A stretch of DNA of 64,000 bases, from contig CP034975.1 in the NCBI GenBank assembly GCA_004026145.2, positions 16,124,955-16,188,954 of the forward strand, in the 5' to 3' direction. The notes beneath the pieces are model-generated. The model was not told the origin of the DNA. It was given only the letters and a program-made list of their open reading frames with translations, and did no database searches. Positions 63,100 to 64,000 of this stretch are shown in pieces. The stretch is from Takifugu bimaculatus. Its lineage: Eukaryota > Chordata > Actinopteri > Tetraodontiformes > Tetraodontidae. Made by a program: the position numbers and the translations under genes. Each line of letters opens with the position of its first letter. Position 1 is the first letter of the stretch.

Positions 63100-63809
63100 G
63101 TTTGTGCGTGTGCGTGTGTGTACCTCCTCTGCACTTAGGCGCGCGTGATTGGGACTTGTTGATGGGGAGGATTTGATCCGGACGAAGCCAGCCAGCGCCG
63201 CTTCAGTTCTGCTCTTTCTTTGGCGCTTTTACGCGCTTATCGCCAAACGCACCCATCTCCCGAGAGCTGATTTGAATTCAAACACGCATGTGTGCCGCTT
63301 GCTTCACAGTCTGGACGTTATCTCGAAATTGTTCCGATATCATTTTCAGTTCAGCGCAACCATTTGGCTTGCTATTGTGTGAACGGTGAAAACGTTTGTT
63401 TTCGGACACTTTGTCGCGGTTCGAATGGCAAGTTTGTGGCAAATTTGCTCCCTGTGTCTTTGAACGCATCATTACAAATTGTGAAACTGTTGCTTGTCGC
63501 GTACTCCTTCTGCAAACTTGGCAGTTTCGGTTCGGTCCGGCTGGGCTGAGTGCTGCCTTCGGGTGATAACCTTCGTGGGAGGCGTCTTGGTTTCGCCTGA
63601 TCACTGGCGGCGCGCATGTTCTGGCGTCTCCAAACCTCGCGCAAACGCGGTTCTCGTAGAGCAACCTCATCTGGCAGAAGGCGGAGAGAACGTAGGGTGA
63701 AGGGGAGGAAAAGTGTGGGCGAATGTTGTGAGGACGTCGCAGCCGGTCTTGGACAGTTGAGGAGCCGCGCAACGTGTTACAGACAGTGAACAAAACCATC
63801 CCGGTGCAG
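63100..63809 (+). promoter_or_regulatory. CpG-rich candidate promoter and noncoding first exon
   Basis: CpG density rises again from about 63130 (aggcgcgcgtgatt) to about 63780 (gagccgcgcaacgtgtt). At its right end the plus strand reads CCGGTGCAG followed by donor GTATGA at 63810. Short upstream frames are interrupted, so the exon would be 5' UTR. It may be an alternative first exon of the same plus-strand gene as 26682-26772, or the promoter of a different gene to the right of the window. The transcription start is not visible. Confidence 0.42.
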
Positions 63810-64000
63810 GTATGAAACATGCGTCTGCGTGAGTTTGGCATAGTTCATCAAGAGGTTATTGCTGCATGTATGGAATTACGCATGCACTGATTCATTTTTC
63901 CCATCATGTCCAAGAATTTTTCCGCGTGATGATGACAGCTGCTCTGTCATGACAGTTATCATGTAGTGCTTGGACAAACGGAAACAAAACCAGCGTTCAG

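Noticed and set aside
63278..63841. 187-codon minus-strand open frame
   Set aside because: Lies antisense in a CpG-rich segment where stops are rare; no motif and no supporting neighbour exon.
1..64000. CRISPR array, operon, phage or other prokaryotic system
   Set aside because: Intron-rich vertebrate genes throughout; the only regular repeats are microsatellites.

Overview
This window is nuclear DNA from a vertebrate, almost certainly a teleost fish. The genes are multi-exon with GT-AG introns. The proteins are close to human ASMTL, P2RY8, UPF3A and CDC16. The intergenic DNA carries fish-type Tc1/mariner and LINE remnants, a Ty3/gypsy-like solo LTR and many long (CA)n/(GT)n tracts. No bacterial operon, CRISPR array or phage feature is present.

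Layout. Positions 1-2.6 kb hold the 5' part of asmtl (minus strand, running off the left edge). Positions 3.3-4.9 kb hold p2ry8 (minus, two coding exons, one single-base frameshift). Positions 7.2-10.3 kb hold a complete ten-exon upf3a (minus, 457 codons before the stop). Positions 11.18-11.35 kb hold one convincing but unidentified coding first exon (minus) starting MGCAPSKS. Positions 12.5-13.3 kb hold a decayed Tc1-type element. Positions 13.4-19.15 kb hold a complete 18-coding-exon cdc16 (minus, 618 codons). From 19.2 kb on, no complete gene is visible. There is a CpG-rich promoter-like region at 26.0-27.1 kb with a plus-strand coding first exon (26682-26772), a second candidate plus-strand exon at 35307-35379, and a third CpG-rich candidate first exon ending at 63809. 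The simplest reading is one long plus-strand gene with alternative promoters, or several genes, whose bodies lie beyond the right edge. I could not identify it with confidence.

All four recognised genes lie on the minus strand. They act in different processes: a Maf-like nucleotide pyrophosphatase/methyltransferase-like protein (asmtl), a G-protein-coupled receptor (p2ry8), nonsense-mediated mRNA decay (upf3a) and the anaphase-promoting complex (cdc16). Their closeness looks like conserved synteny rather than a pathway cluster. In human, ASMTL/P2RY8 are neighbours in PAR1 and UPF3A/CDC16 are neighbours on 13q34, so the window joins two human blocks.

The rest of 19-64 kb is intron-like or intergenic DNA with simple repeats and transposon fossils. 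I found no clear undescribed biological system. The best leads are the orphan MGCAPSKS exon, the paired TCTCGCGAGA elements at the upf3a promoter, the p2ry8 frameshift and the chain of candidate first exons on the plus strand.
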